From Cyanobacteria bacterium SIG26 (GTDB lineage: Bacteria > Cyanobacteriota > Vampirovibrionia > Gastranaerophilales > Gastranaerophilaceae): 64,000 nt of DNA. Positions 17,983 through 27,767 of the stretch are shown one piece after another; position 1 is the first letter of the stretch, and each line of letters starts with the position of its first letter. Made by a program: the position numbers and the translations under genes. The stretch spans positions 1 to 64,000 of the forward strand of contig SUTS01000003.1 in assembly GCA_015152555.1 (NCBI GenBank), given 5' to 3'. Under the pieces are notes generated by a model. The model was not told where the DNA came from, ran no database searches, and worked only from the letters and a program-made list of their open reading frames with translations.

Positions 17983-19152
17983 TTATCTATTATTATTCTC
18001 TAAAGATTTTATGTCGGCTTTTGAAACAATATTAACAGGAGCTCCCGGGACAACTTTTTGAACACCTTCTACGATAATTTTGTCTCCTGTTTTAACCCCA
18101 CTTTTTATTACCCAATTATCACCGGATTGACCAAATACTTTTATATAGGCTAGTTTTGGCAAACCCTCTTTATCAAGTTTATAAAGATACTTACCTTCCT
18201 GATTTTCTTGAACAGCGACTATAGGAACAATTGGCATATTAATTTTATTATTTGCAAATAATTTAACATTTACAAACTCGCCATGTAAAAGTTTATTTTG
18301 CGGATTTTCAAATGTAGCACGCATTGTAACTGTTCCGGTAGATTCTTCAACCTTATTATCCAAAAAGTCTTGAACCCCATCTATAGGGTATTTTGCACCA
18401 CTTTGTAAGTATAACTCAACTTTTCTTTTTTCATCAGCACCGTCATCAATTGTTGAAAGTTCGGCATAATCTTCCGAAGATAGCGGAAAGGTCACATAAA
18501 TAGGATTAGTGCTATTTATCGTTGTTAAAGAGCCTGTAGAAGGGGAAACATAATTGCCAACTGTCACATCTATTATACCAATACGTCCATCTACAGGAGC
18601 CTTAACTTCAGTATAACTTAAATTTCTTTTAGTATCATCATAATTAGATTGAGCTGCATTTAATTGAGCTTGTAAGGCATTTCTGTTAGCTAAGATCTCA
18701 TCATATCTGGATTTCGCGATATAATCATTTTTAACAAGCTCTTCGGCCCTAACTAATTGCTTATTTGCATACTCTAATTGAGCTTTTATATTTTGTATAT
18801 TTGCACCTGCAATATTAGATGCATTTTGATATTCTAAAGGTTCTATTAAAAAAAGTGTGTCATCAGCTTTAACATAATCACCTTCTTTAAAAAAACTTTT
18901 TTGTAAATATCCTGATATTCTTGCTAAAACACTTACTTGGTACTTTGATACAACTCTTGCAGGAGCATCAAAAGTCCTTATAATAGGTTCTTGTTTTACG
19001 GTTTCAATGACCACATTAGGCGGAATATATTTATTCTGAGATTTAGTTTTAAAAATAAATCCTACCGTAGAAAATACCAAACGTAATACCACTAATATTG
19101 TGACAATAATTGTAATAATCAAAATATATTTTGTGATTTTCTTGTTGTCCAT
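17983..19152 (-). CDS. RND efflux periplasmic adaptor (AcrA/HlyD family)
   Basis: A 389-aa membrane-fusion protein with one N-terminal membrane anchor (about 8-30). The biotinyl-lipoyl half VLARISGYLQKSFFKEGDYV and its partner VKAPVDGRIGIIDVTVGNYV bracket an alpha-helical hairpin (about 110-180, rich in Ala, Gln and Asn). Beta-barrel and membrane-proximal domains follow (HGEFVNVKLFAN...). It links the AcrB-type pump to TolC. It lies 12 bp after rdgB, so it is probably on the same transcript as the upstream envelope genes. Confidence 0.92.
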   Translation of the reverse strand: MDNKKITKYILIITIIVTILVVLRLVFSTVGFIFKTKSQNKYIPPNVVIETVKQEPIIRTFDAPARVVSKYQVSVLARISGYLQKSFFKEGDYVKADDTLFLIEPLEYQNASNIAGANIQNIKAQLEYANKQLVRAEELVKNDYIAKSRYDEILANRNALQAQLNAAQSNYDDTKRNLSYTEVKAPVDGRIGIIDVTVGNYVSPSTGSLTTINSTNPIYVTFPLSSEDYAELSTIDDGADEKRKVELYLQSGAKYPIDGVQDFLDNKVEESTGTVTMRATFENPQNKLLHGEFVNVKLFANNKINMPIVPIVAVQENQEGKYLYKLDKEGLPKLAYIKVFGQSGDNWVIKSGVKTGDKIIVEGVQKVVPGAPVNIVSKADIKSLENNNR

Positions 19153-19164
19153 TAGTCCCTCTTA

Positions 19165-19755
19165 TTATAAAAATAAAGATGATTGAATGTATGAAATAAC
19201 TTTATTCAATGCGATACTACGATGCGAAACTGAATTTTTTAAATCTTCCGACATATCTGCCATTGTGACTCCGTATCCATCAACTAAAAATATAGGATCA
19301 TAGCCAAACCCATTTATACCTGATTGAGATTTGGAAATTTCTCCGTGACATTCGCCGGTTTCCTGACATAAGATATTGCCAAATTCATCTACAAGAGTCA
19401 TAGCACAAACAAATTTAGCTTTCCTATTAGCCACATCGGTAAGATTATTTAAAAGTTTATCAATTCTTGCCTGTGGTGTTTGTGCATATCGGGCAGAATG
19501 AATCCCAGGGCCACCATTTAACGCTTCAACACATAAACCTGAATCATCGGCTAAAGCAATACAATTAGATATCAAAGCAGCTTCTTTTGCTTTGATATAG
19601 GAATTTTGTTCAAAAGTTGAACCTGTTTCATCAGGACTAAAATCAGTGGGCGGCAATATAAACTCAATACCGGAGCCTTTTGATATTTCATTTATTTCTT
19701 GTAACTTATGTGAATTTCCGGTTGCAAATACGATTTTTATTTTATTATTTTCCAT
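19165..19755 (-). CDS. rdgB: Non-canonical purine NTP pyrophosphatase (RdgB/HAM1)
   Basis: A protein of about 196 aa that hydrolyses dITP, ITP and XTP to monophosphates and protects DNA and RNA from deaminated purines. The signature FATGNSHKLQEI lies at the N-terminus. The catalytic ALADDSGLCVEALNGGPG and GFGYDPIFLVDGYG blocks are intact, as is the late SHRSIAL. The longer frame begins at 19776, but the start at 19755 (MENNKIKIVFATG) has a GGAAAAAGG ribosome-binding site inside the end of uppS and fits the family start. It then overlaps uppS by 11 bp. Confidence 0.93.
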   Translation of the reverse strand: MENNKIKIVFATGNSHKLQEINEISKGSGIEFILPPTDFSPDETGSTFEQNSYIKAKEAALISNCIALADDSGLCVEALNGGPGIHSARYAQTPQARIDKLLNNLTDVANRKAKFVCAMTLVDEFGNILCQETGECHGEISKSQSGINGFGYDPIFLVDGYGVTMADMSEDLKNSVSHRSIALNKVISYIQSSLFL

Positions 19756-20452
19756 AACGTCTATGCCTTTTTCCAAATTCTTCTACACATTCACCTAACA
19801 AATTTTTATCAAAATCTGGCCAAAATTCATCTTTTATAACTATTTCCGAATAAGCAATTTGCCACAACAAATAATTTGATATTCGTTGCTCACCACCTGT
19901 TCTTACCAACATATCAGGATCTGGAACACCTTTGGTGTAAAGAAATTCAGAAACAGTATTCGGAGTAATATCAACAGCCCTTATTCCTGAATTTATAATA
20001 CATTTTACAGCATTTGTAATTTCATCTCTTGCACCATAGTTTAATGCAATTTGTAAAACAACACCTGTGTTATTTTTAGTTTTTTCCACAGCATTTCTCA
20101 ATATATTTTGTAATGACTCACTTAAACGTGATAAATCACCTATAAAATGAATTTGTACATTTTCATTATGCATTTCATCCAACTCATTTGATAGAGTTAC
20201 AGCAACCAAATTCATTAAAAAATCAACTTCTTCCTGTTTTCTATTCCAGTTTTCAGTTGAAAAAGCATATACTGTCAGATATTTTATACCAAAATCATTG
20301 CAGGCTCTTAATGTTGACTTTAAAGCTTCAACACCTTTTTTATGCCCAATTGCTGATGGCAAATTTTTTTCTTTCGCCCAACGTCTGTTACCATCCATTA
20401 TGATTGCAACGTGCTTTAATCCTGTCTCTTTTACTATATCAATTACTGTCAT
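19745..20452 (-). CDS. uppS: Isoprenyl transferase / undecaprenyl diphosphate synthase
   Basis: A 235-aa cis-prenyltransferase that makes the C55 lipid carrier for peptidoglycan and surface polysaccharides. HVAIIMDGNRRWAKE carries the catalytic Asp20, LTVYAFSTENW follows, and DPDMLVRTGGEQRISNYLLW is the C-terminal IPP-site motif. Length is slightly under the usual 240-250. It sits 3 bp after ilvD and overlaps rdgB, inside a run that includes murE and ftsI, which fits its envelope role. Confidence 0.95.
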   Translation of the reverse strand: MTVIDIVKETGLKHVAIIMDGNRRWAKEKNLPSAIGHKKGVEALKSTLRACNDFGIKYLTVYAFSTENWNRKQEEVDFLMNLVAVTLSNELDEMHNENVQIHFIGDLSRLSESLQNILRNAVEKTKNNTGVVLQIALNYGARDEITNAVKCIINSGIRAVDITPNTVSEFLYTKGVPDPDMLVRTGGEQRISNYLLWQIAYSEIVIKDEFWPDFDKNLLGECVEEFGKRHRRYGK

Positions 20453-20455
20453 ATT

Positions 20456-22114
20456 TTACTCCACAATTGCTCCGTGTGAGGCATCTTTAACATTTCTTGC
20501 ATATTTTGTTAAATAACCGGATTTACAATTAAGTTCAAACGGTTTTAAACTTTTCTTGCGAATATCTAATTCTTGCTCAGAAACACAGAGATTTATTTGC
20601 CTAGTATTTATATCTATTTTTATTTTATCACCATTTTTTATTAGAGCGATTGGACCACCATTTGCAGCCTCTGGACAAACATGACCAATACAAATTCCTC
20701 TTGTACCTCCGGAGAACCTACCATCTGTTATTAATGCGCATTTAGTACCCAACCCTTTACCCACTAATAAAGAGGTTGGAGCTAACATTTCACGCATACC
20801 GGGGCCACCTTTAGGCCCCTCATAACGAATGATAAGAACATCACCTTCTTTTATCTCATCGTTTTCAAGGGCAGACATAGCTTCTTCTTCAGAATCAAAG
20901 GTTTTAGCAATACCTTCAAATTCATAACAAGATTCATCAATACCTGAGATTTTAGTTACAGAACCCTCAGGCGCAATATTACCGTACAAAATTCCAAGCC
21001 CGGGTTTTGTCGTTACCGGTTTTTCATAAGAATTAATTAAGGTATCATCTACATAGCAATCCAGAATAATTTCAGATATTTTATATCCTGATACTGTATT
21101 TTTGTCTGTAATTCCGACTTTTGCATCGCTCAATGTTTTCAACAACGCCGGCACTCCTCCGGCTTTATGAAAATCAGTCATTGTAGGATTTGCGGCAGGG
21201 TCAAGTTTTACAATTTGATGAATTTTGTAACTTAAGTCTTCAAAATCATCTAAAGTTACGTCTATACCACCAGCATTTGCCAATGCAAGTATATGTAAAA
21301 ATGAATTTGTAGAACCTCCCATAGCTAAATCACAAATTATAGCATTTCGTAAAGTATCTTTATCTACAATATCTAAAGGTTTTATATTATTTTTAACAAG
21401 TTCGACAACTCTATAACCGCTTTCAAAAGCAATTCTACGTTTTTTAGAAGATACAGCAGCAGAAGTTGCACAATAAGATAAACTCATGCCAATAGCCTCC
21501 GTTAAACAAGCCATTGTATTTGCCGTATACATACCTTGACAAGACCCTGCAGAAGGACAAGATTCTTCTTCTAATTCCAACAATCTTTTCTCATCTATTA
21601 TCCCATTTCTATATTTGCCAACAGCTTCAAAAGAACCTTTTATCATCGTCAATTTTTCACAACGACTTTCACCATCCAACATAGGTCCAGCTGACACAAC
21701 AATTGTCGGAATATTTAATCTAAGAGCTGCAATAAGCATTCCTGGGGTAATTTTATCACAATTTGATAATAACACTAACCCGTCTAGTTGATGAGCTTCT
21801 GCAACTGTTTCTACACAGTCAGCAATTAAATCTCGTGACGGTAATGAATATCTCATACCGCAATGCCCCATAGAAATCCCGTCACATACAGCAGGGACTC
21901 CAAATATAAAAGCTTGACCGCCGGCAGAATGAATACCTTTTTCAATTTGCCTTTCAAGATCCCTCATACCGATATGTCCGGGAACCAAATCAGAAAACGA
22001 ACTTGCAATACCTATAAACGGCTTATCCATATTTTTTTTACTTACCCCTGTTGCCATTAAAAGTCCTCTATGTGGTGTTCTTGCAATTCCTTTTGTTATA
22101 TTATCACTACGCAT
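20456..22114 (-). CDS. ilvD: Dihydroxy-acid dehydratase
   Basis: A 552-aa iron-sulfur enzyme of valine, leucine and isoleucine synthesis that converts 2,3-dihydroxy-3-methylbutanoate to 2-oxoisovalerate. Cluster and active-site motifs are visible: [28 protein letters not shown] and [16 protein letters not shown]. Length is normal for the family. It is placed between nagA (9 bp) and uppS (3 bp) in an otherwise envelope-related run, with no other ilv gene near. Confidence 0.96.
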   Translation of the reverse strand: MRSDNITKGIARTPHRGLLMATGVSKKNMDKPFIGIASSFSDLVPGHIGMRDLERQIEKGIHSAGGQAFIFGVPAVCDGISMGHCGMRYSLPSRDLIADCVETVAEAHQLDGLVLLSNCDKITPGMLIAALRLNIPTIVVSAGPMLDGESRCEKLTMIKGSFEAVGKYRNGIIDEKRLLELEEESCPSAGSCQGMYTANTMACLTEAIGMSLSYCATSAAVSSKKRRIAFESGYRVVELVKNNIKPLDIVDKDTLRNAIICDLAMGGSTNSFLHILALANAGGIDVTLDDFEDLSYKIHQIVKLDPAANPTMTDFHKAGGVPALLKTLSDAKVGITDKNTVSGYKISEIILDCYVDDTLINSYEKPVTTKPGLGILYGNIAPEGSVTKISGIDESCYEFEGIAKTFDSEEEAMSALENDEIKEGDVLIIRYEGPKGGPGMREMLAPTSLLVGKGLGTKCALITDGRFSGGTRGICIGHVCPEAANGGPIALIKNGDKIKIDINTRQINLCVSEQELDIRKKSLKPFELNCKSGYLTKYARNVKDASHGAIVE

Positions 22115-22123
22115 AATACCTCG

Positions 22124-23029
22124 CTAATATGAAACCCTTACTATATTAAAATCTTCATCCCATTCAATTTCGCCATTTGGCTGAATTTGGTGATAATCAT
22201 AAGAATTTGAAATATGTTGTCTGTTAAATAAATCTTTTTTAGCTAAAACTTTAACAATATCAGGAAGTAGCATTGTGCTACCCGCCAAAGTACCATCAGC
22301 AGAAGTAGCTTTTATTCCATCAAAATAAATTTTAGAACCTGCAAAGTTAAACTCTTTTATATTACTATGCGTACAAGGCAAACAATCTGAGACCAATATA
22401 ATTTTATTCATTTGCTTAGCCTTAAACAATAAACGCAAAGCATCATCACAGACATGAACGCCATCAGGAATAACCTCAGAAAAAACATTATCATTGAGTA
22501 ATGCAGATGTTGCAGTACCCGAAACTTTATGAGAAACACACCCCATAGCATTAAACGTATGTGTTGTTCCATCACAATTAGACAAATCTGTCGCCAAACA
22601 ATGACCCGCTTGAATTTTTATATCTCTATTTTTTAAGTAAGTAAAAATATCTTTGTCAGCAAGTTCAGGGGCCAAGGTAACTATCCTTATAAAATCATCT
22701 TCAATCAATTTAATATTATCAATAGAAGGTTTCAAAAATAATTCAGAATTATGGATACCCGCCTTTTCTGGGTTGAGAAAAACACCTTCCAAATGTACAC
22801 CACAAATCTTTGCCATATCAGAAGACTGTTTTTCTGAAGCCATCTTAATAACCTTAATTTGCCTTTTAAGATTGTCAATAGTATCCGTAACTAAAGTTGG
22901 GAAAATAAAACCAATACCTTCTTTTAAGATTCTTTGAGACAATTCTAAAACTTCATCTACAGTTGCAGTATTAAAATCAATACCATAACATCCGTGAAAA
23001 TGTTGTTCTATAAATAACTTTGTTTTCAT
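22124..23029 (-). CDS. nagA: N-acetylglucosamine-6-phosphate deacetylase, N-terminally short
   Basis: A 301-aa amidohydrolase, about 80 aa shorter than typical NagA. Metal and catalytic positions are retained: CGVHLEGVF (the metal Glu), QAGHCLAT and THTFNAMG (two metal His), and the catalytic Asp in LVSDCLPC. The ADGTLAGSTMLL motif also remains. The protein begins where the usual GxxDxHxHG segment of the barrel starts (EQHFHGCYGID), so the N-terminal beta-sandwich strands are missing. It would convert GlcNAc-6-P to GlcN-6-P, complementing GlmS. It lies between murE (12 bp) and ilvD (9 bp). The expected Pro of HLEGPF is Val here. Confidence 0.85.
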   Translation of the reverse strand: MKTKLFIEQHFHGCYGIDFNTATVDEVLELSQRILKEGIGFIFPTLVTDTIDNLKRQIKVIKMASEKQSSDMAKICGVHLEGVFLNPEKAGIHNSELFLKPSIDNIKLIEDDFIRIVTLAPELADKDIFTYLKNRDIKIQAGHCLATDLSNCDGTTHTFNAMGCVSHKVSGTATSALLNDNVFSEVIPDGVHVCDDALRLLFKAKQMNKIILVSDCLPCTHSNIKEFNFAGSKIYFDGIKATSADGTLAGSTMLLPDIVKVLAKKDLFNRQHISNSYDYHQIQPNGEIEWDEDFNIVRVSY

Positions 23030-23041
23030 AATCCCTCGAAT

Positions 23042-24517
23042 TTAAATAACACTGCCTGCAAAAACTTTTCTTGCTTCTTCTCTATCATCAAAATGAATAG
23101 TTTTGTCTTTCAATATCTGATAATCTTCATGGCCTTTACCGGCAATCACAATAACGTCTTTATTATCAGCAATAGTTTTTAATAACGCTATTGCCTCACC
23201 TCTATCAGGTTCTACGGTAACCTTATCAGGATCAACAGAATGTAATCCGGCAATAATATCTGTAATAATTTGTTGTGGATCTTCAGAACGCGGATTATCA
23301 CTGGTAATAACAATTTTATCAGCTAAATTTTGCGCAATTGCACCCATTTTTGGTCGTTTAGTAGCATCTCTATCACCACCACAACCAAATAAACAAATCA
23401 ATTTACCATCAGCAGGTGTAATCTCACGAGCAGATTTTAAAACATTTTCCAAACCATCAGGTGTATGTGCATAATCAACAATAACAAGCGGCTTTTTATT
23501 AACGACTTCAAACCTTCCGGCAACACCCTGTACATTTTCTAAAGCCTTAATCGCAATCTTTACATCTATTCCCATAGCAACAGATGCAGTAATTGCAGCA
23601 AGAACGTTGTAAACGCTGAACATACCATTCATGTGTAAATTCACGAAATATTCACAGCCTTCAATAACCAAAGTAAATTCAGCACCATTTATACTAAATT
23701 GAATATCTTTTGCCACAATATCCGCATCATTTTTCACACCATAAGTATAGGTTTTTACACCCTCCGGTATAACTGATTTGAACTTGTCTCCATAATTATC
23801 GTCAAGATTTATGACCGCAAAATCATCTTGAGTAAGCTTTTCAAATAAAATAGATTTTGCTTTAAAATAGTTGTCCATAGTAATATGATAATCCAAATGA
23901 TCTTGTGTTAAATTAGTTAAAATAGCACAATTAAAGCGACAACCACCAACTCTGTTTTGCTCCAAAGCATGAGAACTAACTTCCATAACAACATTATCAA
24001 TTTTTTCAACATCTTTTATCATTCTTAATGTCGCTTGCAATTCAGGCGCTTGAGGTGTTGTATGTTTTGCATCACGATACTCACTATTCGAAGATAATTT
24101 GTACCCCAAAGTTCCGATTAAAGCACATTTTTGTTCATTTTCTTCAAAAATTTTCTGAATTAAATGAGTAACAGTTGTTTTGCCGTTTGTACCTGTAATA
24201 CCTATTAAATTTATCCCTTTTGACGGGCTTGAATAAAATCTATCGGCAATATCTGCAATTTTATGTCTAGTTGAATCTACAATAACTTGAGGAACTTTAA
24301 TCCCTTCTACTTTTTCTTGTGCTAAAATTGCTGCAGCACCATTATCTACAGCCATTTGGGCATATCTATGACCATCAGTATGTTCACCTACAAGACAAAT
24401 AAAAATATCCCCCTTTTTTGTCGTTTTAGAATTATAAGAAATCCCTGAGATTTCAACATCTTTAAAATTTATTAAATCATCATATTGTAAATATTCAATC
24501 AATTCATCAAGTTTCAT
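23042..24517 (-). CDS. murE: UDP-N-acetylmuramoyl-tripeptide synthase MurE (meso-DAP adding)
   Basis: A 491-aa Mur ligase adding the third peptide residue to UDP-MurNAc-L-Ala-D-Glu. The ATP P-loop reads GITGTNGKTTVTHLI, the carbamylated-Lys region is present, and the specificity motif DNPRSEDP marks meso-diaminopimelate rather than lysine. The N-terminal UMP-binding domain (about 1-95), central ATPase and C-terminal ligase domain are complete. It follows ftsI by 14 bp, the standard division/cell-wall pairing. Confidence 0.96.
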   Translation of the reverse strand: MKLDELIEYLQYDDLINFKDVEISGISYNSKTTKKGDIFICLVGEHTDGHRYAQMAVDNGAAAILAQEKVEGIKVPQVIVDSTRHKIADIADRFYSSPSKGINLIGITGTNGKTTVTHLIQKIFEENEQKCALIGTLGYKLSSNSEYRDAKHTTPQAPELQATLRMIKDVEKIDNVVMEVSSHALEQNRVGGCRFNCAILTNLTQDHLDYHITMDNYFKAKSILFEKLTQDDFAVINLDDNYGDKFKSVIPEGVKTYTYGVKNDADIVAKDIQFSINGAEFTLVIEGCEYFVNLHMNGMFSVYNVLAAITASVAMGIDVKIAIKALENVQGVAGRFEVVNKKPLVIVDYAHTPDGLENVLKSAREITPADGKLICLFGCGGDRDATKRPKMGAIAQNLADKIVITSDNPRSEDPQQIITDIIAGLHSVDPDKVTVEPDRGEAIALLKTIADNKDVIVIAGKGHEDYQILKDKTIHFDDREEARKVFAGSVI

Positions 24518-24531
24518 TATATATCTCCTTA

Positions 24532-26292
24532 TTAGAATTTTTTATTGGTATTTGCCGGGACTTTATCAGGTTTTAAGTCGAGTATGCGTGCCGTCTGCTC
24601 TGCAACTTCTTTAAACACAGGACCTGCAACTGTATTACCCCAAACAGGACCTTTTTTCGCACTATCTACAACCACATAAATAAGAACCTTAGGGTCTGTA
24701 GCTGGGAAATAACCTATAGTTGAAGTATAAACTGCGCCTGAATATCCTGTACCATTTTCATTTGGTTTTCTTGAGGTCCCGGTTTTAGCGGCTACATTGT
24801 ATTTGTCCATTTTAATACAGGACTTTCCGTTATTAACACTTTGTGCAAGTAACTTAGTTACGGTTTTTGCAGTTTCAGGGCTAACTGTTTGTATTGATTT
24901 AACTTTTTCAGCTTCTTCTTCCGGAGAATATTTTATAACATGAGGAGTTACACGTACTCCGTTATTTGCAAGTGCTGAAACCGCCGAAACCATTTGCATT
25001 ATAGAAACAGACGTACCATAACCGTAAGACATAGTCATGTGTAACCCTCTGTCCCAATATTTTGGAGAAGCAAGCAAACCCGAAGATTCACCCGGCAGAT
25101 CTATACCTGATTTTTCACCAAATCCAAATCTTTTAAGCATATCGTAAAACTCATTGTGCGTCATCAAATAGCCTACATTAACAGAACCAATATTACTTGA
25201 ATGTTCAAACAAATAAACTAAATCAATTCTGCCGGGTGCTCCTTTTTCACGATAATCATAATTCTCTATAGTATAACCGCCAAATTTCATACGACCGGAA
25301 TCTTCAATAATTGACTTTTCGTTAATTTTACCCAATTCCATTGCACTAGTAACCGTAATAGTTTTAAAAGTAGATCCCGGAGGATAAACATCAGTTAATG
25401 TCCAATTTTTGATTTGAGTATTTGTTGCTTTTTGGAATTTATTAGGATCATAAGTCGGATAAACTGCATAAGCTAAAATTTCCCCATTTTTTGGATTCAT
25501 AACAATAACAGAACCGCGTAAAGCTTCTTTATCCCGAATCATTTTTTCTAATTCACGTTCGCAAACGTGTTGAATTGCGGCGTCAATCGTTAATGTTATA
25601 TCTTGCCCTTTTGGATTTTGGGTTGGAGCAACCGGATCTGTTGGAATTTTATAAATAATTTTACCATCACGAGTTTTCTCATAAGTTGCTCTAACAGCAT
25701 GTTCCAATTTATCTTTCGCAGTATATTCAACACCACTTGAAACATTGGCATCAAAATTATAAAAACCTAAAACATGAGAAGCTAATTCACCTTGAGGATA
25801 TTCTCTTGTGTTCTTTTTATCCAAACTAATCGAACGGAATGAATTTTCGGAGATAATTTTATTGATTTTTTTTGCCGTTTCTCTATCAACATCTTTTTTC
25901 ACTGCGATTACGGGAATTTTTGTTTGAGAAAGAGTTGCATACAACTTCGCCTCCGGAATTTGTAATATAGGTGCAAATAATTTTGCAATTTTTCTTGGAT
26001 TTTCGGTATTAGAATAATCTACAGGTCTTGCATATATATTATAGTAGATTCTATCAGTAGCGAGCTTAATACCATGTCTATCATAAATATCACCTCTAAC
26101 TGCAAAATCATGACTTGAGCGTTGCATTTTTCCACGCTCTCTATACTTGTCAAAATCAAACAATTGAATTTTCACCAAGTGAGCGGCCAGACAAATAACG
26201 GCTCCTAAATACAAAATTGCAAGAATATTTGAAACCTTATTACAATACTTACCACGAGAGGGTTTTTGTTTTTTATCCAAGTCTCTGCTCAT
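24532..26292 (-). CDS. ftsI: Penicillin-binding protein 2 / FtsI-type peptidoglycan transpeptidase
   Basis: A 586-aa class-B PBP with one N-terminal membrane anchor (about 21-42) and a periplasmic PBP dimer domain (about 60-215). In the transpeptidase domain the three catalytic motifs are seen: STFK (307-310), SSN (365-367) and KTGT (503-506). No PASTA domain follows. Placement directly before murE matches the dcw cluster order, so FtsI (septal) is more likely than elongation PBP2. It heads the nine-gene minus-strand run and diverges from an amidase gene. Confidence 0.92.
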   Translation of the reverse strand: MSRDLDKKQKPSRGKYCNKVSNILAILYLGAVICLAAHLVKIQLFDFDKYRERGKMQRSSHDFAVRGDIYDRHGIKLATDRIYYNIYARPVDYSNTENPRKIAKLFAPILQIPEAKLYATLSQTKIPVIAVKKDVDRETAKKINKIISENSFRSISLDKKNTREYPQGELASHVLGFYNFDANVSSGVEYTAKDKLEHAVRATYEKTRDGKIIYKIPTDPVAPTQNPKGQDITLTIDAAIQHVCERELEKMIRDKEALRGSVIVMNPKNGEILAYAVYPTYDPNKFQKATNTQIKNWTLTDVYPPGSTFKTITVTSAMELGKINEKSIIEDSGRMKFGGYTIENYDYREKGAPGRIDLVYLFEHSSNIGSVNVGYLMTHNEFYDMLKRFGFGEKSGIDLPGESSGLLASPKYWDRGLHMTMSYGYGTSVSIMQMVSAVSALANNGVRVTPHVIKYSPEEEAEKVKSIQTVSPETAKTVTKLLAQSVNNGKSCIKMDKYNVAAKTGTSRKPNENGTGYSGAVYTSTIGYFPATDPKVLIYVVVDSAKKGPVWGNTVAGPVFKEVAEQTARILDLKPDKVPANTNKKF

Positions 26293-26382
26293 TTCTTATC
26301 CCTTACCCTATAATTTTAACACAATGACAAGTAAATTACACAATTATTAAATAAATTTACGAAATTAAAAATTCACATAATT

Positions 26383-26388
26383 TATAGT
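26383..26388 (+). promoter_or_regulatory. -10-like hexamer close to the amidase start
   Basis: TATAGT (5 of 6 consensus) ends 11 nt before the ATG at 26400 in a Shine-Dalgarno-free sequence. This is the same spacing as at 1757-1774. Confidence 0.35.
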
Positions 26389-26399
26389 ATATTATTATT

Positions 26400-27767
26400 A
26401 TGCTAAAACGAAAATTACTTCTGGGACTGATAATAATTTTAGGGATACAGACAATTTCTTTTGGAGTAGAAATTGTATACCCACGCAAACAGAATTCAAC
26501 TATAAATTCTGCTACAACTTTTTTTATTGGAAAGCAAAACCCTAATACTAATCTGACGATAAACTCTCAAACAGTAACAGTCCATCAATCAGGCGGGTTT
26601 AATCATCCTGTCAATTTAGATTACGGAGAAAATATATTCAATATTTTTGACGGTAAAAAAAATATTATATATAAAATTACAAGACAAAATAATAACAAAT
26701 TACCAGCAAAACATCCAATAACAACATATTATGATGAGCCTAAATTTATGATAGTAAAAGAGGATAACTGTCCACTACGTTCAACACCTATTGATTTTGG
26801 AACAAATCGATTACAACATCTTGAACAAGATATACCACTAAAAGTTATAGGGGAACAAAATAATTTTTACAAAGTTCAATTAGCAAGAGATGATTATGCC
26901 TATATTTTAAAAGGAGATGTCATACAAACCAATATTCCTACAGAGGAAGCTAATATTGAAAATTACGTATATGAAGAAACCGATAAGGCACGCTATTTCA
27001 AAATAAAACTCAGCAATAAAACACCATACATATTAAGTGAAAACGATGGTTTAGATTTGGTTATATATAACGTAAAAGGTTTTCCGGAAAATAAATACGA
27101 ATTTCACATAAATAAAATTGATAAACTATTTGGTTATAGAAGCTACTATAAAAACAATTCCGAATTAGTAATAGAAGTAAAAAAATACCCAATTATCAAT
27201 CCACAAACCCCACTTTCCGGTCTAAAAATAGCAATTGATGCAGGTCATGGAGGAAATGAAATAGGAACAATAGGATGCTTGGGGCATAAAGAAAAAGACG
27301 TTAATTTACAGGTTGCAAATATCCTTCAAGATAAGCTCGTAACAAAAGGGGCAAAGGTCCAAAATTTAAGAGTTGATGACTACGATTTGTCATTAACTGA
27401 TCGTGTTGAAATGGCACAATATTTAAATCCCGATATTTTTGTAAGTATACATCACAATGCTCCGCCTGATTCTGCAGCTTTTAAGCACAAATCCGGCTCA
27501 AGTGTTTTTTATTTTTATCATCAATCAAAACCACTTGCAAAAGCTATACAAAAAAGACTTACCAAAGATTTAGGAATGAAAGATGATACGGTTAAAGCAC
27601 AAAGTTTTGCTGTTGTCAGAAACACAAATTCAATTGCAGTTTTAGTGGAAATAGGCTATATGACAGATCCGGAGGATAATAGCAAAATTATCGACCAAAA
27701 ATTCCAAGAAAAAGCTGCTGATGCAATAATACACGGATTGGAGGATTATTTGAATGGCATACAATGA
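26400..27767 (+). CDS. N-acetylmuramoyl-L-alanine amidase (Amidase_3) with SH3-like region
   Basis: A 455-aa exported enzyme that cleaves the amide between MurNAc and the stem peptide. The signal peptide is residues 1-23 (LLLGLIIILGIQTISFG). A middle segment around 120-185 (KEDNCPLRSTPIDFG... KVQLARDDYAYILKGD) looks like a bacterial SH3 domain. The zinc amidase domain is C-terminal (about 275-452), with IAIDAGHGG, the Glu in GHKEKDVN, SIHHNA and the catalytic VEIGYMTD. No Shine-Dalgarno precedes the ATG. Its end overlaps the DUF3326 gene by 14 bp. Confidence 0.9.
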   Translation: MLKRKLLLGLIIILGIQTISFGVEIVYPRKQNSTINSATTFFIGKQNPNTNLTINSQTVTVHQSGGFNHPVNLDYGENIFNIFDGKKNIIYKITRQNNNKLPAKHPITTYYDEPKFMIVKEDNCPLRSTPIDFGTNRLQHLEQDIPLKVIGEQNNFYKVQLARDDYAYILKGDVIQTNIPTEEANIENYVYEETDKARYFKIKLSNKTPYILSENDGLDLVIYNVKGFPENKYEFHINKIDKLFGYRSYYKNNSELVIEVKKYPIINPQTPLSGLKIAIDAGHGGNEIGTIGCLGHKEKDVNLQVANILQDKLVTKGAKVQNLRVDDYDLSLTDRVEMAQYLNPDIFVSIHHNAPPDSAAFKHKSGSSVFYFYHQSKPLAKAIQKRLTKDLGMKDDTVKAQSFAVVRNTNSIAVLVEIGYMTDPEDNSKIIDQKFQEKAADAIIHGLEDYLNGIQ

